Under the pieces are notes generated by a model. That model saw only the letters and a list, made by a program, of their open reading frames with translations. It was not told the origin of the DNA and did no database searches. Shown here in pieces: positions 52,701 through 61,782 of a DNA stretch of 64,000 nt (position 1 is its first letter; every line of letters starts with the position of its first letter). This DNA is from Streptomyces hydrogenans. GTDB lineage: Bacteria; Actinomycetota; Actinomycetes; Streptomycetales; Streptomycetaceae. Made by a program: the position numbers and the translations under genes. The stretch is taken from the NCBI RefSeq assembly GCF_014656075.1, contig NZ_BNBS01000004.1:1-64000 (forward strand), given 5' to 3'.

Positions 52701-53110
52701 AGACGCCCGAGCCCGCGCTCGTCCCCGCGGACGAACTGCTCGCCCCCCTCACCGGTCTGAAGGCCGCCGAGGTCGCCGCGCGTTCGACCACCCTCCAGCA
52801 GGCCGCCCTCATGCGGTTCTCCGGACCGCTGCCCGGCCTCGGCCCGGACACGAAGGTCTCGGCCGGCCGTACGAGGCCCGTGGACGTCCGGAGCTTCCTC
52901 GTCGCCCCCCGCTCCCAGCCCCAGGTGACGGCACCGCTGGGCTGGGTCCTCTCCGACCTGACCATCGCCTCGATGGACGACCAGATGAACGCGCTCGCCG
53001 CCGCACCGGACCCGAGCCTCCCGCACCCGGCACCCGGCGGCACCTCGCTGACCGCCGGCGACCTCGCCACGGCCCGACGCCTGCTGACGGGCCCCCTCGA
53101 CGTCTCGTGA
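49784..53110 (+). CDS. Large membrane protein with C-terminal patatin-like phospholipase domain
   Basis: An 1108-residue protein. The first about 580 residues hold around ten hydrophobic helices in several groups (e.g. WLALHLALDFVFFAPALAFG, VLVLLYLLADLAETA, LALGAAVFLAVAVLVVDVL, and VLSLFLTTVVLLCAAFV) with no recognised family. The C-terminal half is a patatin-like lipase: oxyanion loop AAAGGGIRAAYW (about 627-638), nucleophile S665 in GLSGVSGGSLG and the dyad Asp D918 in SSIDGGN. The patatin fold would cleave acyl esters of lipids; topology puts it on one side of the membrane next to its substrate. The start is GTG 49784 or ATG 49790; neither has a clear ribosome site. It stands alone, convergent with an amine-oxidase remnant. 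Confidence 0.82.
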   Translation: MSMSNPVAAAVQGAGRAWRWGWRWWVPTLAAGSLLVMSEISQLLGTLSTGGHFSYDMGALTGPPGLLPVDPGERIDAIRAWTAWAGQASPDASSGEAHLAGWLALHLALDFVFFAPALAFGLYKLLHRVLGLRKEQGTSRAVPCPDGLVKVLVLLYLLADLAETATTGGLVHAGLSGGGGLSAWAWAVTVLSWFKWLALGAAVFLAVAVLVVDVLPVRLTRWFIRWQCGFSASTRSWTRHRVQLVAVACLAALVVLPGGGPLEQFPDIQRAWVHQGEDPFRAGDVVGPVITLLGLSLALWVAGRWALLDGEPGERRRAHGIAVPLAVFGATLLVVCCFWPVFSAQHWNQKFGALAIPLIALVTALAGLFVRGPGPAPGVVRPPTWNRGRVEGIGRALTIMPLLIASLGLVRSFARPVLLGSLVEGAGVSTGGLRFCFWAGVVLSLVVPPALHAFLWWWDRILFGAADGTPTSGATSRRELVPMITGGVLLAVTAFFGVLTAVDPLGWGSRLRTLGVLSLFLTTVVLLCAAFVRRAETRMPYRAFRALRFRSTPIWLPVLAVLVTQSMLDTTGVYHAVRLKAPGAPAPTSPPSFSSRAEFADWYEDAAKCRDGLPEETTGNALPMLFVAAAGGGIRAAYWTSSGMDRLTEASPCTTPSVFGLSGVSGGSLGFSAYALSGRAPGAGGDTPQDPAPGAAAPGARSGPAVEADPTAPARSREIVRRLADEDALAANVAALLYRDGTRAFHGMNRMLDQVVGDRASVFERAWERSWPGADNAWEKDYFTVTGHPPHGRDRAAASGPVLILNGTDVRSGCRIAVSAHRTAGGATGDGGLRCRKAVVSRPASDPQFTTATIDALGYTDPADCRTDDAGLRVSTAAHLSARFAYVSPSGTMYRCVPRGNGAGGDAERVAESVSSIDGGNLEGSGIAALLELWSAVEPAVADHNRRVGTAEGAGTRYVVPLLVFLDNHYSVETPEPALVPADELLAPLTGLKAAEVAARSTTLQQAALMRFSGPLPGLGPDTKVSAGRTRPVDVRSFLVAPRSQPQVTAPLGWVLSDLTIASMDDQMNALAAAPDPSLPHPAPGGTSLTAGDLATARRLLTGPLDVS

Positions 53111-53145
53111 CCCTGCCTCGTCGCCACGGACCCGTCCGCGTGTCC

Positions 53146-54083
53146 TCACGTCGCGGTGCGCCCCAGGCTCCGGAGCACTTCGCGGGCGACGCGCTCGCCG
53201 GATTCGATGGCGCCTTCGATGTATCCGGCGTGCTCGTTCGCGGTTTCGGTCCCGCCCCAGTGGAGGGCGCCGACCGGCGCGGACGGCATGGGGAGGTACC
53301 CGTCGGTGGTTCCGGGGATCGCCAGTGCCGCGTAACCGCCTCCGACGTGCTCATCGAGATGCCATGACTTCTCGTGCCAGCCGGCGGGAGCCAGAGCTTG
53401 CGGGCCGATGTGCGGAACGAGCTGCCCGAGCAGCGCCCGGCGCCGCCCCGCGACGTCCATGCCGTCGAGTTCCCTGGCTTCCGCACCGGCGACGAGGACG
53501 CACAGGTGCCCCGGCCCGCCGGGCGGCGTGGTGTCGAACACGGCTCCGCCGGGGTGGGCCAGGAGCATGAACTCGGCGTGCGCCTTCCCCTGCCTCCAGA
53601 ACGGGCGTTCGTAGACCGCGATCGCTTTGTACACCGATCCCATGTACGTGTGCTGCTCGACCGCTGTTCTGCTCGGGGGCAGAGGGGGGTCGTAGGCGAT
53701 CCGGGCCGACATGGGGGGCGGGACGGTGATGATCGCCCCGACGGCCCGGACGGCTCCGGCCGTCGTACGGAGGGTCACTCCGTCGTCGTCCCGGTGGATC
53801 GAGGTGACCCGTCGACCGGTCAGCACCCGCTCCCCCAGGTCGGCGGCGAGTCGTTCCGTCAGCGTGCCGGCGCCCTCGGTGATCAGACTCTCCTGGGCTC
53901 CGCCGCTCGTGGACAGCATCGCCGCCAGACCGCCCTGGTGGCGGACCGCCTCGATGAAGGCGTGCATGGAGTAGCGGTCGAGGTCGGCGGTGGTGGTGAC
54001 CGAGACGAGGACTTCGAGCAGTCTGCGGACGTGACGGCCCGGCACTCTGCGCAGCCGGCTGTCGACCGTCTGGGCGGCCCTCC
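53146..54083 (-). pseudogene. Flavin amine oxidase, C-terminal fragment
   Basis: Only the C-terminal two thirds of a flavin monoamine oxidase remain. Readable landmarks are LITEGAGTLTERLAADLGERV, an AIITVPPP core, YMGSVYKAIAVYERPFWR, and the FAD-binding end GALHWGGTETANEHAGYIEGAIESGERVA. The N-terminal GxGxxG dinucleotide fold is absent; homology stops near 54083 and an in-frame TGA lies just upstream. The frame itself is open for 300 residues, so the truncation is fairly recent. Without the N-terminus it cannot hold FAD properly. Confidence 0.8.
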
Positions 54084-54341
54084 ACCGGCACCCCGAAGCT
54101 CACCTTCTGACTGAGGGTCACGACCCAGGAGTCCGGCTCCACCGCCTACGACACCCTCGGCGTCAAGGTCGACGGCACCACCCTGGCCACCTGCTCCAAC
54201 GCCGACGCGAGCTCCGGACACGTCCAGAAGACCGTCGACCTTTCCGCCCGCAAGAGCCGGACGGCGAAGCCGGAGTTCACCGGCACCGAAGACGCCTACC
54301 TGTCGACCGTCTTCCTGGTCGACCGGATCGCCATCGGCTGA
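54084..54341 (+). pseudogene. 3' end of a secreted protease-like gene with in-frame stop
   Basis: Reading on the plus strand gives TGTPKLTF, a TGA stop (54108-54110), then LRVTTQESGSTAYDTLGVKV, DGTTLATCSN, VQKTVDLSARK, FTGTEDAYLSTVFLVDRIAI and a stop. This matches the C-terminal beta-domain commonly found on secreted Streptomyces proteases; the position of the TGA suggests a Trp or Tyr codon was lost. Everything upstream is missing, replaced by the amine-oxidase fragment on the other strand. Confidence 0.6.
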
Positions 54342-54422
54342 CCGGTCCCGCTCACCCGTACGGCTCGGAGCGCGGGCGACCGCGCTCGCCCCGCGTTCGT
54401 AACGTGTGATTCTTCAGAGCTG

Positions 54423-54452
54423 TTGCACACTCCATCTGTAATGGATGATACT
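54423..54452 (+). promoter_or_regulatory. Probable promoter of the aspartase gene
   Basis: TTGCAC and GATACT with an 18-base spacer, 50 bases before the ATG. The sequence CATCTGTAAT between them recurs upstream of the amino-acid importer gene (57698-57707). Confidence 0.5.
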
Positions 54453-54501
54453 TACCGGCGGGTGGCGCGCGAGCCGCCCGAGCCGACAGCGAGGGGCGGA
54501 C

Positions 54502-55890
54502 ATGCGACGCGAAGAGCGCGATCTCATCGGTGTGCGAGAAGTGCCGGAAGACGTGTACTGGGGCATTCACACCCTGCGCGCACTGGAGAACTTCCCCCTC
54601 ACGGGCATTCCGCTCTCGTCGCATCCCGAACTCGTCGTCGCGCTGGCCGCGGTGAAGGAGGCGGCCGCGCTGACCCACCTGGAACTGGGGACCCTTCCCG
54701 AGGAAAGGGCCCGTGCCGTCGTGGCGGCGTGCCGGGAGATCGGTGCGGGTCGTCTCCACGAGCAATTCGTCGTGGACGTCTTCCAGGGCGGCGCGGGCAC
54801 CTCGGCGAACATGAACGCCAACGAAGTCGTCGCCAACCGGGCGCTCGAAATCCTGGGGCACCCGCGCGGCGCCCATGAGCACCTGCACCCCAACGACGAC
54901 GTGAACCGCTCCCAGAGCACCAACGACGTGTATCCCACGGCGGCCAAGCTGGCGGTGTACGCCGCCGCGGGGCGGCTGCTCGACGCGATGACCGTACTGC
55001 GCGACGCCTTCGGCGACCGGGGCGGGCACTTCGCGAAGACGGTGAAGCTGGGGCGCACCCAGTTGCAGGACGCCGTGCCCATGACGCTGGGCCGGGAGTT
55101 CGACGCCTTCGCGCTCACCGTACGGGACGACGCCGACCTGATCGGCCTGGCCGCCGCCTCCCTCCTGGAAGTGAACCTGGGGGGCACCGCGATCGGTACC
55201 GGCCTCAACGCCGACGCGGGCTTCGCCCGGCAGGCCGTCGCACACCTCGCGACCGTCGCGTCCGTGCCGGTCCGGCCCGCCCGCGACCTGGTGGAGAGCA
55301 CGCAGGGCATCGGCGGATTCGTCCGCCTCTCCGGCGCCCTCCGCCAGTTCGCCGTACGGCTGTCCAAGATCTGCAACGACCTCAGGCTGCTCGCCTCGGG
55401 TCCGGGGGCGGGCCTCGGCGAGATCCGGCTGCCGGAGCTCCAGGCGGGGTCGAGCATCATGCCGGGCAAGGTGAATCCGGTGATGCCCGAGGCCGTGAAC
55501 CAGGTCTGCTTCGACGTCCTCGGCGCGGACGCCGCCGTCTGCGCGGCGGCCCAGGCGGGTCAGCTCCAGCTGAACGCCTTCGAACCCCTCATGGTCCACC
55601 ACCTGCTCAACTCCGCGAACCGGCTTGCCGCCGCCTGCCGGCTCCTGGCCGAGCGCTGCGTCGCCGGCATCGAGGCCGACGAGGAGCGCCTGCGCGCCCT
55701 GGTGGAGCGGAGCTCCGGCCTCGCCACCGCGCTCAACCCGGTCATCGGCTACCAGCGGTCCACGGCCCTGGCGCGGGAGTGCCGCGAGTCGGGGGTTCCC
55801 GTCCGGGAGCTCGCCGCGCGGGACGGGCTCCTCACCCACGACGAACTCGACGAGCTGCTCGATCCGTGGCGCCTCGCCCGGCCGAGTTGA
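54502..55890 (+). CDS. aspA: Aspartate ammonia-lyase
   Basis: A 462-residue cytosolic enzyme of the fumarase/aspartase superfamily that splits L-aspartate into fumarate and ammonia. Diagnostic motifs: GAGTSANMNANEV, HPNDDVNRSQSTNDVYPTA, LGRTQLQDAVPMTLG, the signature GSSIMPGKVN (316-325) with its catalytic serine loop, and QLQLNAFEPLM. The GSSIMPGKVNP and HPNDDVN forms fit aspartase better than fumarase. ATG 54502 has GAGGGG five bases upstream. It sits at the edge of the cyanophycinase-importer locus, where it would use the aspartate released from the polymer. Ends at a long terminator. Confidence 0.92.
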   Translation: MRREERDLIGVREVPEDVYWGIHTLRALENFPLTGIPLSSHPELVVALAAVKEAAALTHLELGTLPEERARAVVAACREIGAGRLHEQFVVDVFQGGAGTSANMNANEVVANRALEILGHPRGAHEHLHPNDDVNRSQSTNDVYPTAAKLAVYAAAGRLLDAMTVLRDAFGDRGGHFAKTVKLGRTQLQDAVPMTLGREFDAFALTVRDDADLIGLAAASLLEVNLGGTAIGTGLNADAGFARQAVAHLATVASVPVRPARDLVESTQGIGGFVRLSGALRQFAVRLSKICNDLRLLASGPGAGLGEIRLPELQAGSSIMPGKVNPVMPEAVNQVCFDVLGADAAVCAAAQAGQLQLNAFEPLMVHHLLNSANRLAAACRLLAERCVAGIEADEERLRALVERSSGLATALNPVIGYQRSTALARECRESGVPVRELAARDGLLTHDELDELLDPWRLARPS

Positions 55891-55906
55891 ACCCCGGCGA
55901 GCCGCG

Positions 55907-55954
55907 GCACGTCAGGTCCCGGCCGAGCCGAGTCCCGGCCGGAACCTGACGTGC
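55907..55954. terminator. Long bidirectional hairpin terminator
   Basis: Stem GCACGTCAGGT / ACCTGACGTGC extended by CCGGCCG-type pairs after one mismatch (18 pairs in all), 10-base loop. Between convergent aspartase and cyanophycinase-like genes. Confidence 0.92.
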
Positions 55955-56028
55955 GATACGTGGTGTGCGGTGCGGGACGCCCGCGGGGCCATGGCGCGTG
56001 TGCGAGGGCCCCGCGGGGGTCGGCCGTC

Positions 56029-57462
56029 TCAGCTTCTGGTGAGGGTGCAGGCGTAGGCGGCCGTGCCGGAGCCGCTGTAGGCCTCCACGTCGAGGTGGTA
56101 GGTCCCCGTTCCGGTCGCCGTCCTGGTGAACGACAGGGATTCGTCGGCGCCCGCCCCGTCGTTCACGGACCGGGTCAGGGTGCTGCCGTTCGCGTCGAGC
56201 CAGTACACGTCGGCGTCGTAGGCGGTGGGCACGGCGCAGTTCACCGAGACGGTCTGGCCGGCCGCCACCGAGACCTTGAAGTAGTCGCGGTCGGTGGTTG
56301 ACTTCATGCCGCCCGTCAGGGTGCCGGGCGAGGCGAGCGCGGTGGCGTCGTCGGCCGTGTCGCGGGTGTCGTTGGGTTCGCTCTCCGCGATCGTGGACCC
56401 GCCGCCGCCCTGGGTGCCGCAATCGGTCACGGGCGTCCCGCTGTAGAGGTTGGCGTCGGTCACGCCGTTCGTGACGCTGCGCAGGTAGTAGCCGCAGGTG
56501 GGGCGGTTCTTGAAGTCGAAGGTGGAGCCCGGCGTCAGGCGCCAGATCTTGAAGCCGCTGTAGGTGAGCGGCTTCCTCTCCACCGCCTGCTCCGGCTGGT
56601 GGTCGGCGAGGACGACGTAGGCGTCCTTGCCGTACTGCGTCGCCATGCCGTTGCGGTCGAGGAACAGGGACCCGCCGCCCTCCTCCACGCCGACGCCCCA
56701 GGCGGAGCCGCCGGGCGCGAGGCCGTCCTTCACGGCACGCGCCAGGAAGGACATGGTGCGGCCCATGCGGTCGCGGGTCACGAAGTGGGAGTCGTTGATG
56801 ACCGCCCCGTAGTTCGCCCACGCGAACATGCCGGTGGTGAAGCTGACGTACCGGTCGTAGGGGTTGGCGAGGGCTTCCGCGCTGGTGACGCTGCCGTTGC
56901 AGGCGTCGTAGACGATCGGGCTGTTGATGTGGTGGCCCGCGCTGCCGCCGCCGGAACCACCGCCCTTGGCGACGACCGCCTCGACGGAGGCCTCCAGGGC
57001 GGTTCCCTTCCACGCGGCGTAGCGGCACTGGTCGCCGCCGGCGAAGTAGACGAACTCGGCGTTGCGGACGTCCGTGTTCATCTGGCCGTTGTCGCCGTCG
57101 GACGCCGTCGTCAGCGTCCATGTCGTACAGGAGTTGACGCCGGCCAGTCCCGTGATCGTGTCGCACTCCGGAGTCCTGCTGCCCGACGTCGGTGCCGAGC
57201 CGGCCAGGACGACCACGTCGAGACTCCCGGCGCCGCCGCGGATCTCGTCGATGGCCCGGGTCATCGAGGCCGTCACGATGCCGCCGGCCCCGTTCATCGT
57301 GAACGCCGGACCGTTCCACGTGCTGCGGCTGACGTCGGACGCGCTGCCGAGCCGGATGCGGTCGGCCGCCGCCTGCGCCGGCTGATGCGCCATCAGCACG
57401 GAGGCCATCACGGCGAGGACGACGGCGGCTGCCGCAGGGGCCCTGAAGGAACGGTGTGTCAT
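56029..57462 (-). CDS. Secreted cyanophycinase-like (S51) peptidase with PPC domain
   Basis: A 477-residue exported serine peptidase-like protein. Signal peptide about 1-32 (QPAQAAA). The S51 fold shows VVVLAGSAPTSG, the GGDQ loop FAGGDQCRYAAW (140-151), and the nucleophile elbow GGGSAGHH with S174. Cyanophycinases cut multi-L-arginyl-poly-L-aspartate to beta-Asp-Arg. Residues about 370-477 form a PPC (bacterial pre-peptidase C-terminal) beta-domain, often removed after export. ATG 57460-57462 with AGGAG six bases upstream. Divergent from the importer operon, sharing a 306-bp regulatory region. A second, simpler cyanophycinase lies at 61783-63072. Confidence 0.82.
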   Translation of the reverse strand: MTHRSFRAPAAAAVVLAVMASVLMAHQPAQAAADRIRLGSASDVSRSTWNGPAFTMNGAGGIVTASMTRAIDEIRGGAGSLDVVVLAGSAPTSGSRTPECDTITGLAGVNSCTTWTLTTASDGDNGQMNTDVRNAEFVYFAGGDQCRYAAWKGTALEASVEAVVAKGGGSGGGSAGHHINSPIVYDACNGSVTSAEALANPYDRYVSFTTGMFAWANYGAVINDSHFVTRDRMGRTMSFLARAVKDGLAPGGSAWGVGVEEGGGSLFLDRNGMATQYGKDAYVVLADHQPEQAVERKPLTYSGFKIWRLTPGSTFDFKNRPTCGYYLRSVTNGVTDANLYSGTPVTDCGTQGGGGSTIAESEPNDTRDTADDATALASPGTLTGGMKSTTDRDYFKVSVAAGQTVSVNCAVPTAYDADVYWLDANGSTLTRSVNDGAGADESLSFTRTATGTGTYHLDVEAYSGSGTAAYACTLTRS

Positions 57463-57768
57463 GCGCACTCCTGAGAAGGGGGCTCGATGCCGCGGCCGTC
57501 GGACGAGGGCTGCGGGGTTGGTAGCGGAACATACAAGTAACGGCCTTGATGGGGAAGATGTACGTCCGGAACAGCGGCAGGCCCCTCGCAATCGAGTCAT
57601 CCATGCACGCCATAAGCCACCGAATCACCCTAAAACCGGGGTCTGGACTCTCGTTACATGAACGTAATGGGTCTTACATCTAGCCACCACAGTGGTTCAT
57701 CTGTAATTTCGCAGCAGTGCCTGGCGGTCAGACTCCGCCGGCAGATGACCACCGAGAGGTTCCAGGCG
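57463..57768. other. Divergent regulatory region
   Basis: No gene seen. Contains the palindrome-like TTACATGAACGTAA (57654-57667), a second TTACATCTAG close by, a GTAACG on the other side (57536) and CATCTGTAAT (57698-57707). These are candidates for the RpiR binding site and for the promoters of the importer and of the PPC-bearing peptidase. Confidence 0.55.
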
Positions 57769-58710
57769 ATGAACGCTCTTATCGCACGCCCCGCGGCCGC
57801 CGCCGCCGTCGCGGCGATCATGCTCCTGTCCCTGTCCGCCTGCGGCGGCGACGAGCCCGCCGCCCCGTCGGGCAAGGCCGTCATCGGCGGTGTGGAGATC
57901 GTGAAGGACCAGCAGCTGCACGACCTGCTCCCCGAGAAGATCAAGAAGGCCGGCGAGGTGCGCGTCGCGACGGACGTGCCCTACCCGCCCTTCGAGATGT
58001 ACGTGAAGGAGGGCGGGACCGAGCTGACCGGTCTGGACTACGACCTCGGCCAGGCACTCGGCGCCAAGCTCGGCGTGACCTTCGCCTTCTCCCCGCAGAA
58101 GTTCGACGGCATCGTCCCCGCCCTCCAGGCCGGCAAGTTCGACGTGGCGATGTCCGCCATCACGGACAACGAGGAGCGCCAGAAGGTCGTCGACTTCGTC
58201 GACTACTCCCAGTCCGGCTCGGGCATCCTCGTCGGCGACGGCAACCCGGCGAAGGTCACCACCCTCGACGACCTGTGCGGACGGAAGGTCGCCGTCCAGG
58301 CCGCGACCAACCAGCTCGACCTGCTGAAGTCCCACCAGGACGCCTGCGCGAAGGCGGGCAAGGGGAAGGTGGACATCCAGACCTTCCCCAAGGACTCCGA
58401 CGCCCAGCTCGCGCTGCGCTCCGGCAAGGTCGTCGCCCAGGTGCTGACCAAGCCCGCCGCCGGCTGGGTCGCCAAGACGGCCGACGGCGGCAAGGCCTTC
58501 GACCTCGTCGAGGACCCCGCCGCCCCGGGCGGCTACAACGCCTCGCCCAACGGCATCGCGGTCAGCAAGCAGCTGCCCGAGCTGACGGACGCCATCCAGA
58601 AGGCGCTGCAGTCCCTGATCGACGACGGCACCGTGGTCAAGATCTACAACGAGTACGGCGTCACGTCGATCGCGGTGAAGGAAGCCACCAAGAACGCGGC
58701 GGTGGACTAG
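57769..58710 (+). CDS. Amino-acid ABC transporter substrate-binding lipoprotein
   Basis: A 313-residue extracellular binding protein of family 3 (polar amino acids and opines), with lipobox LSLSACGG (Cys about 24). Family landmarks: [62 protein letters not shown], and NGIAVSK. ATG 57769 has GAGAGG nine bases upstream; an ATG 24 bases earlier is possible. First gene of an importer operon with permease, ATPase and M20 peptidase. By context the ligand may be beta-Asp-Arg dipeptide, Asp or Arg; family knowledge alone says a polar amino acid. Confidence 0.9.
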   Translation: MNALIARPAAAAAVAAIMLLSLSACGGDEPAAPSGKAVIGGVEIVKDQQLHDLLPEKIKKAGEVRVATDVPYPPFEMYVKEGGTELTGLDYDLGQALGAKLGVTFAFSPQKFDGIVPALQAGKFDVAMSAITDNEERQKVVDFVDYSQSGSGILVGDGNPAKVTTLDDLCGRKVAVQAATNQLDLLKSHQDACAKAGKGKVDIQTFPKDSDAQLALRSGKVVAQVLTKPAAGWVAKTADGGKAFDLVEDPAAPGGYNASPNGIAVSKQLPELTDAIQKALQSLIDDGTVVKIYNEYGVTSIAVKEATKNAAVD

Positions 58711-58712
58711 AG

Positions 58713-59678
58713 ATGGCCGGCACGACCAAGGTCCCGCAGAGCAGCACCGCCACGGACCAGCCTCCCACCCGGGAACTCGACATCGTCCCCGTCCGCAACT
58801 ACGCGCGCTGGATCGCGGCCGTCGCCTCGGTCCTCGCCCTCGTCGGACTGATCGGCTCCCTCGCCAAGAACGACAACCTCCACTGGGACGTGGTCGGCGA
58901 CCACCTCTTCGCCGACCTCATCTTCGACGGGCTCGCGACGACCCTCTGGCTGACCGCCGCCGCCATGCTGCTCGGTCTGGCCCTCGGCACGCTGATCGCC
59001 GTCATGCGGCTCTCGTCCAGCCCCGTGCTGTACGGCCTGGCCAACGCGTTCGTCTGGGTCTTCCGCGGCACCCCGCTGCTCGTCCAGATCATCTTCTGGG
59101 GATACGCCGCCGCGCTCTACACGTACGTCAAGATCGGCGTCCCCTTCACCGACATCACGTTCTTCCAGGCCGAGACCAACGCGCTGCTGACACCGGCGAT
59201 CGCCGCCCTCCTGGCCCTCGGCCTGAACGAGGCGGCCTACGCCTCGGAGATCGTCCGCGCCGGCATCCAGTCCGTCGACCCCGGCCAGGCGGAGGCCGCG
59301 CACTCGCTCGGCATGCGGCCCGCGCTCACCATGCGCCGGATCGTGCTGCCCCAGGCCATGCGCGTGATCATCCCGCCGATGGGCAACGAGACCATCAACA
59401 TGCTCAAGATGACCGCACTCGTCTCGGTCATCTCCGCCCACGACCTGATGTCGAACATCCAGGACGTGTACGCCCAGAACTACCAGGTCATCCCCATGCT
59501 GGTCGTGGCCAGCATCTGGTACCTGGCCCTCGTCACCCTCCTCAGCGTGCCCCAGGCCTGGCTGGAACGGCGCTACGGCCGCGGGACCACCCGCGCCGCA
59601 CACGTCTCGCCCTTCCGGCGCCTGCTCGGCGGCGCGGTGGAGCGGCTCGGCAAGAACAGCAAGGAGCAGAACCGATGA
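58713..59678 (+). CDS. Amino-acid ABC transporter permease
   Basis: A 321-residue membrane permease of the HisM/GlnP family. Cytoplasmic lead of about 30 residues, then about five to six helices; the TM-domain motif [38 protein letters not shown] is diagnostic (R-G-T-P-L). EAA-type loop [33 protein letters not shown] three bases after the binding-protein stop, and its own stop overlaps the ATPase start by four bases. Confidence 0.92.
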   Translation: MAGTTKVPQSSTATDQPPTRELDIVPVRNYARWIAAVASVLALVGLIGSLAKNDNLHWDVVGDHLFADLIFDGLATTLWLTAAAMLLGLALGTLIAVMRLSSSPVLYGLANAFVWVFRGTPLLVQIIFWGYAAALYTYVKIGVPFTDITFFQAETNALLTPAIAALLALGLNEAAYASEIVRAGIQSVDPGQAEAAHSLGMRPALTMRRIVLPQAMRVIIPPMGNETINMLKMTALVSVISAHDLMSNIQDVYAQNYQVIPMLVVASIWYLALVTLLSVPQAWLERRYGRGTTRAAHVSPFRRLLGGAVERLGKNSKEQNR

Positions 59679-60439
59679 GCACCCCCATGGTGCGCGCCGA
59701 AGGCGTACGCAAGCACTTCGGGAGGCTGGAGGTCCTCAAGGGCATCGACCTCACCGTGGAGCGCGGCCAGGTCTGCTGCCTCCTCGGCCCTTCCGGCTCG
59801 GGCAAGTCGACCTTCCTGCGCTGCATCAACCACCTGGAGAAGGTCGACGGCGGCCGGCTCACCGTCGACGGGGAGCTCGTCGGTTACCGCCAGCAGGGCA
59901 ACAAGCTCCACGAGCTGCGCGAGCGCGAGGTCGCCGACCGCCGCCGCGACATCGGCATGGTCTTCCAGCGCTTCAACCTCTTCCCGCACATGACCGCGGT
60001 CGAGAACGTGATGGAGGCCCCCGTCAAGGTCTCGGGAGTCTCCCGCGCCGGCGCCCGGGAGCAGGCCCACGCCCTCCTCGACCAGGTCGGTCTGGGAGAC
60101 CGCGGGCACCACTACCCCGCCGAACTGTCCGGCGGCCAGCAGCAGCGCGTCGCGATCGCCCGCGCGCTCGCCATGAAGCCCAAGCTGATGCTCTTCGACG
60201 AGCCGACCTCCGCCCTCGACCCCGAGCTCGTCGGAGACGTCCTGGACGTCATGCGGCGGCTCGCCGCCGACGGCATGACCATGGTCGTCGTCACCCACGA
60301 GATCGGCTTCGCCCGCGAGGTCGGCGACACGGCCGTCTTCATGGACGAAGGAGTCGTCGTGGAGGCCGGCGACCCCCGCCGCGTGCTCGTCGCCCCGGAG
60401 CAGGAGCGCACTCGCGCCTTCCTGTCCAAGGTCCTGTGA
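59675..60439 (+). CDS. Amino-acid ABC transporter ATP-binding protein
   Basis: A 254-residue GlnQ/HisP-type ATPase. Walker [10 protein letters not shown] (residues 38-46), Q-loop [11 protein letters not shown], signature [15 protein letters not shown], Walker [16 protein letters not shown] and H-loop [10 protein letters not shown] are intact. ATG overlaps the permease stop (ATGA); its own stop overlaps the GTG of the M20 peptidase, so all four genes are tightly coupled. Confidence 0.94.
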   Translation: MSTPMVRAEGVRKHFGRLEVLKGIDLTVERGQVCCLLGPSGSGKSTFLRCINHLEKVDGGRLTVDGELVGYRQQGNKLHELREREVADRRRDIGMVFQRFNLFPHMTAVENVMEAPVKVSGVSRAGAREQAHALLDQVGLGDRGHHYPAELSGGQQQRVAIARALAMKPKLMLFDEPTSALDPELVGDVLDVMRRLAADGMTMVVVTHEIGFAREVGDTAVFMDEGVVVEAGDPRRVLVAPEQERTRAFLSKVL

Positions 60440-61653
60440 GCACCCCCACCCGCCGCCAGGAGAGGCTCCACGACCTCCTGGACCTGGCCCGCGCCCGCCG
60501 CGCCGACTACCTGCGCGACCTGGAGGAGCTCGTCTCCATCGACTCCGGCTCCTACGACGCCGACGGCGTCGACCGGGTCGCCGACTGGATCGAACGCCGG
60601 CTCGCACGGCTCGGCTTCGACGTGGAACGCGTCCGCTTCCCGGCCGCGCCCGACGGACATCGATCCGGCGACGCGCTCATCGGCCGCAAGCGCGGCGGAC
60701 TGCCCGAGTCGGAGGGAGGCCGCAGGATCCTCCTCGCCGGCCACATGGACACCGTCTTCGAGAACGGCACCGCGGCCGCCCGCCCCTTCCGGATCGAGGG
60801 CTCCACGGCGTACGGCCCCGGCGTCAGCGACGACAAGGGCGGCCTGCTCGCCGGACTCACGGCCCTGGAGATCCTCGGCGAGTGCGGCATCGACGCCTAC
60901 GACGAGCTGGTCCTGCTCGCCACCCCCGACGAGGAGATCGGCTCGCCCGCCAGCCGTCCGCTGATCGAGGCGACGGCCGTCGGCGCGCACTTCGGGCTCG
61001 GCCTCGAATGCGCCCGGGAGAACGGCGACCTCGTCATCGCCCGCAAGGGCGTCGCCGACTTCCGCCTCACCGTCACCGGCCGGGCCGCCCACGCCGGCAT
61101 CGAACCCGAGCGCGGGGCCAACGCAGCCCTCGCCGCCGCCCACCTCACCGTCGCCATCCAGGCCCTCAACGGCCACTGGGACGACGTGACGGTCAACGTC
61201 GGCGTCGTGCGGGCCGGAACCCGCGCCAACATCGTCTGCCCCCAGGCGGAACTGCGCATCGAGGTCCGCGCCGCCACGACGGCCGACATCCAGCGCGTCA
61301 CCCGGGCCATCCGCGAAGCCGCAGACCAACCCGGTGTCCCCGGCGTCACCGTCGAGGTCGAGCAGCTCGACCTCTGCCCGCCCATGGAAGACACACCCGC
61401 CTCCCGGCGCATGTTCGACCACGCGTGCCGCGCCGCGCGCGCGGCCGGCGTCGAGCTGGGCGCCGCCGCCACCGGCGGAGTCGGCGACGCCAACCTCATC
61501 GCCGGCACGGGAGTCCCCGTCCTCGACGGCCTGGGGCCCGTCGGAGGCGCCGACCACACCCCCCAGGAGTGGCTCGACGTCACCAGCGTCCCCCGGCGCA
61601 TCGCCCTCCTCGCCGACCTGATCGCCTCCCTCGGGGAGGCCGGCAGCGGCTGA
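60436..61653 (+). CDS. M20 family metallopeptidase, candidate dipeptidase
   Basis: A 405-residue cytosolic zinc enzyme. Metal ligands and base are all present: H103 (AGHMDTV), D132 (GVSDDKG), E166/E167 (TPDEEIGS), E191 (GLECAREN) and the C-terminal His in [11 protein letters not shown] dimerization lid is inserted (about 205-310, [16 protein letters not shown]). The M20 family includes dipeptidases, ArgE/DapE and carboxypeptidases. Its GTG start overlaps the stop of the importer ATPase, so it is expected to work on the imported compound; in this context an isoaspartyl (beta-Asp-Arg) dipeptidase is the attractive guess, not yet shown for M20. Confidence 0.88.
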   Translation: MSTPTRRQERLHDLLDLARARRADYLRDLEELVSIDSGSYDADGVDRVADWIERRLARLGFDVERVRFPAAPDGHRSGDALIGRKRGGLPESEGGRRILLAGHMDTVFENGTAAARPFRIEGSTAYGPGVSDDKGGLLAGLTALEILGECGIDAYDELVLLATPDEEIGSPASRPLIEATAVGAHFGLGLECARENGDLVIARKGVADFRLTVTGRAAHAGIEPERGANAALAAAHLTVAIQALNGHWDDVTVNVGVVRAGTRANIVCPQAELRIEVRAATTADIQRVTRAIREAADQPGVPGVTVEVEQLDLCPPMEDTPASRRMFDHACRAARAAGVELGAAATGGVGDANLIAGTGVPVLDGLGPVGGADHTPQEWLDVTSVPRRIALLADLIASLGEAGSG

Positions 61654-61782
61654 ACCGCCCCGGCGCGCGGGGCCGCTGTTCTCCCCGCCCCCCACCGGCC
61701 GAGCCGGGCGGACCGGTACGTGTCCGGTGCGCCCGGCAGGCACGCGAACCCCCACCACCCCTCTACCGACCGGAGGCCCCCC

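Noticed and set aside
46258..53110. A natural-product gene cluster around the P450 and ABM genes
   Set aside because: No synthase, ferredoxin, tailoring or resistance genes are nearby; the ABM protein is a membrane-tethered type of unknown function.
57697..57707. Shared CATCTGTAAT as the RpiR operator
   Set aside because: Only two copies and no dyad symmetry; it may simply be a promoter element. Kept as a note, not as an operator.
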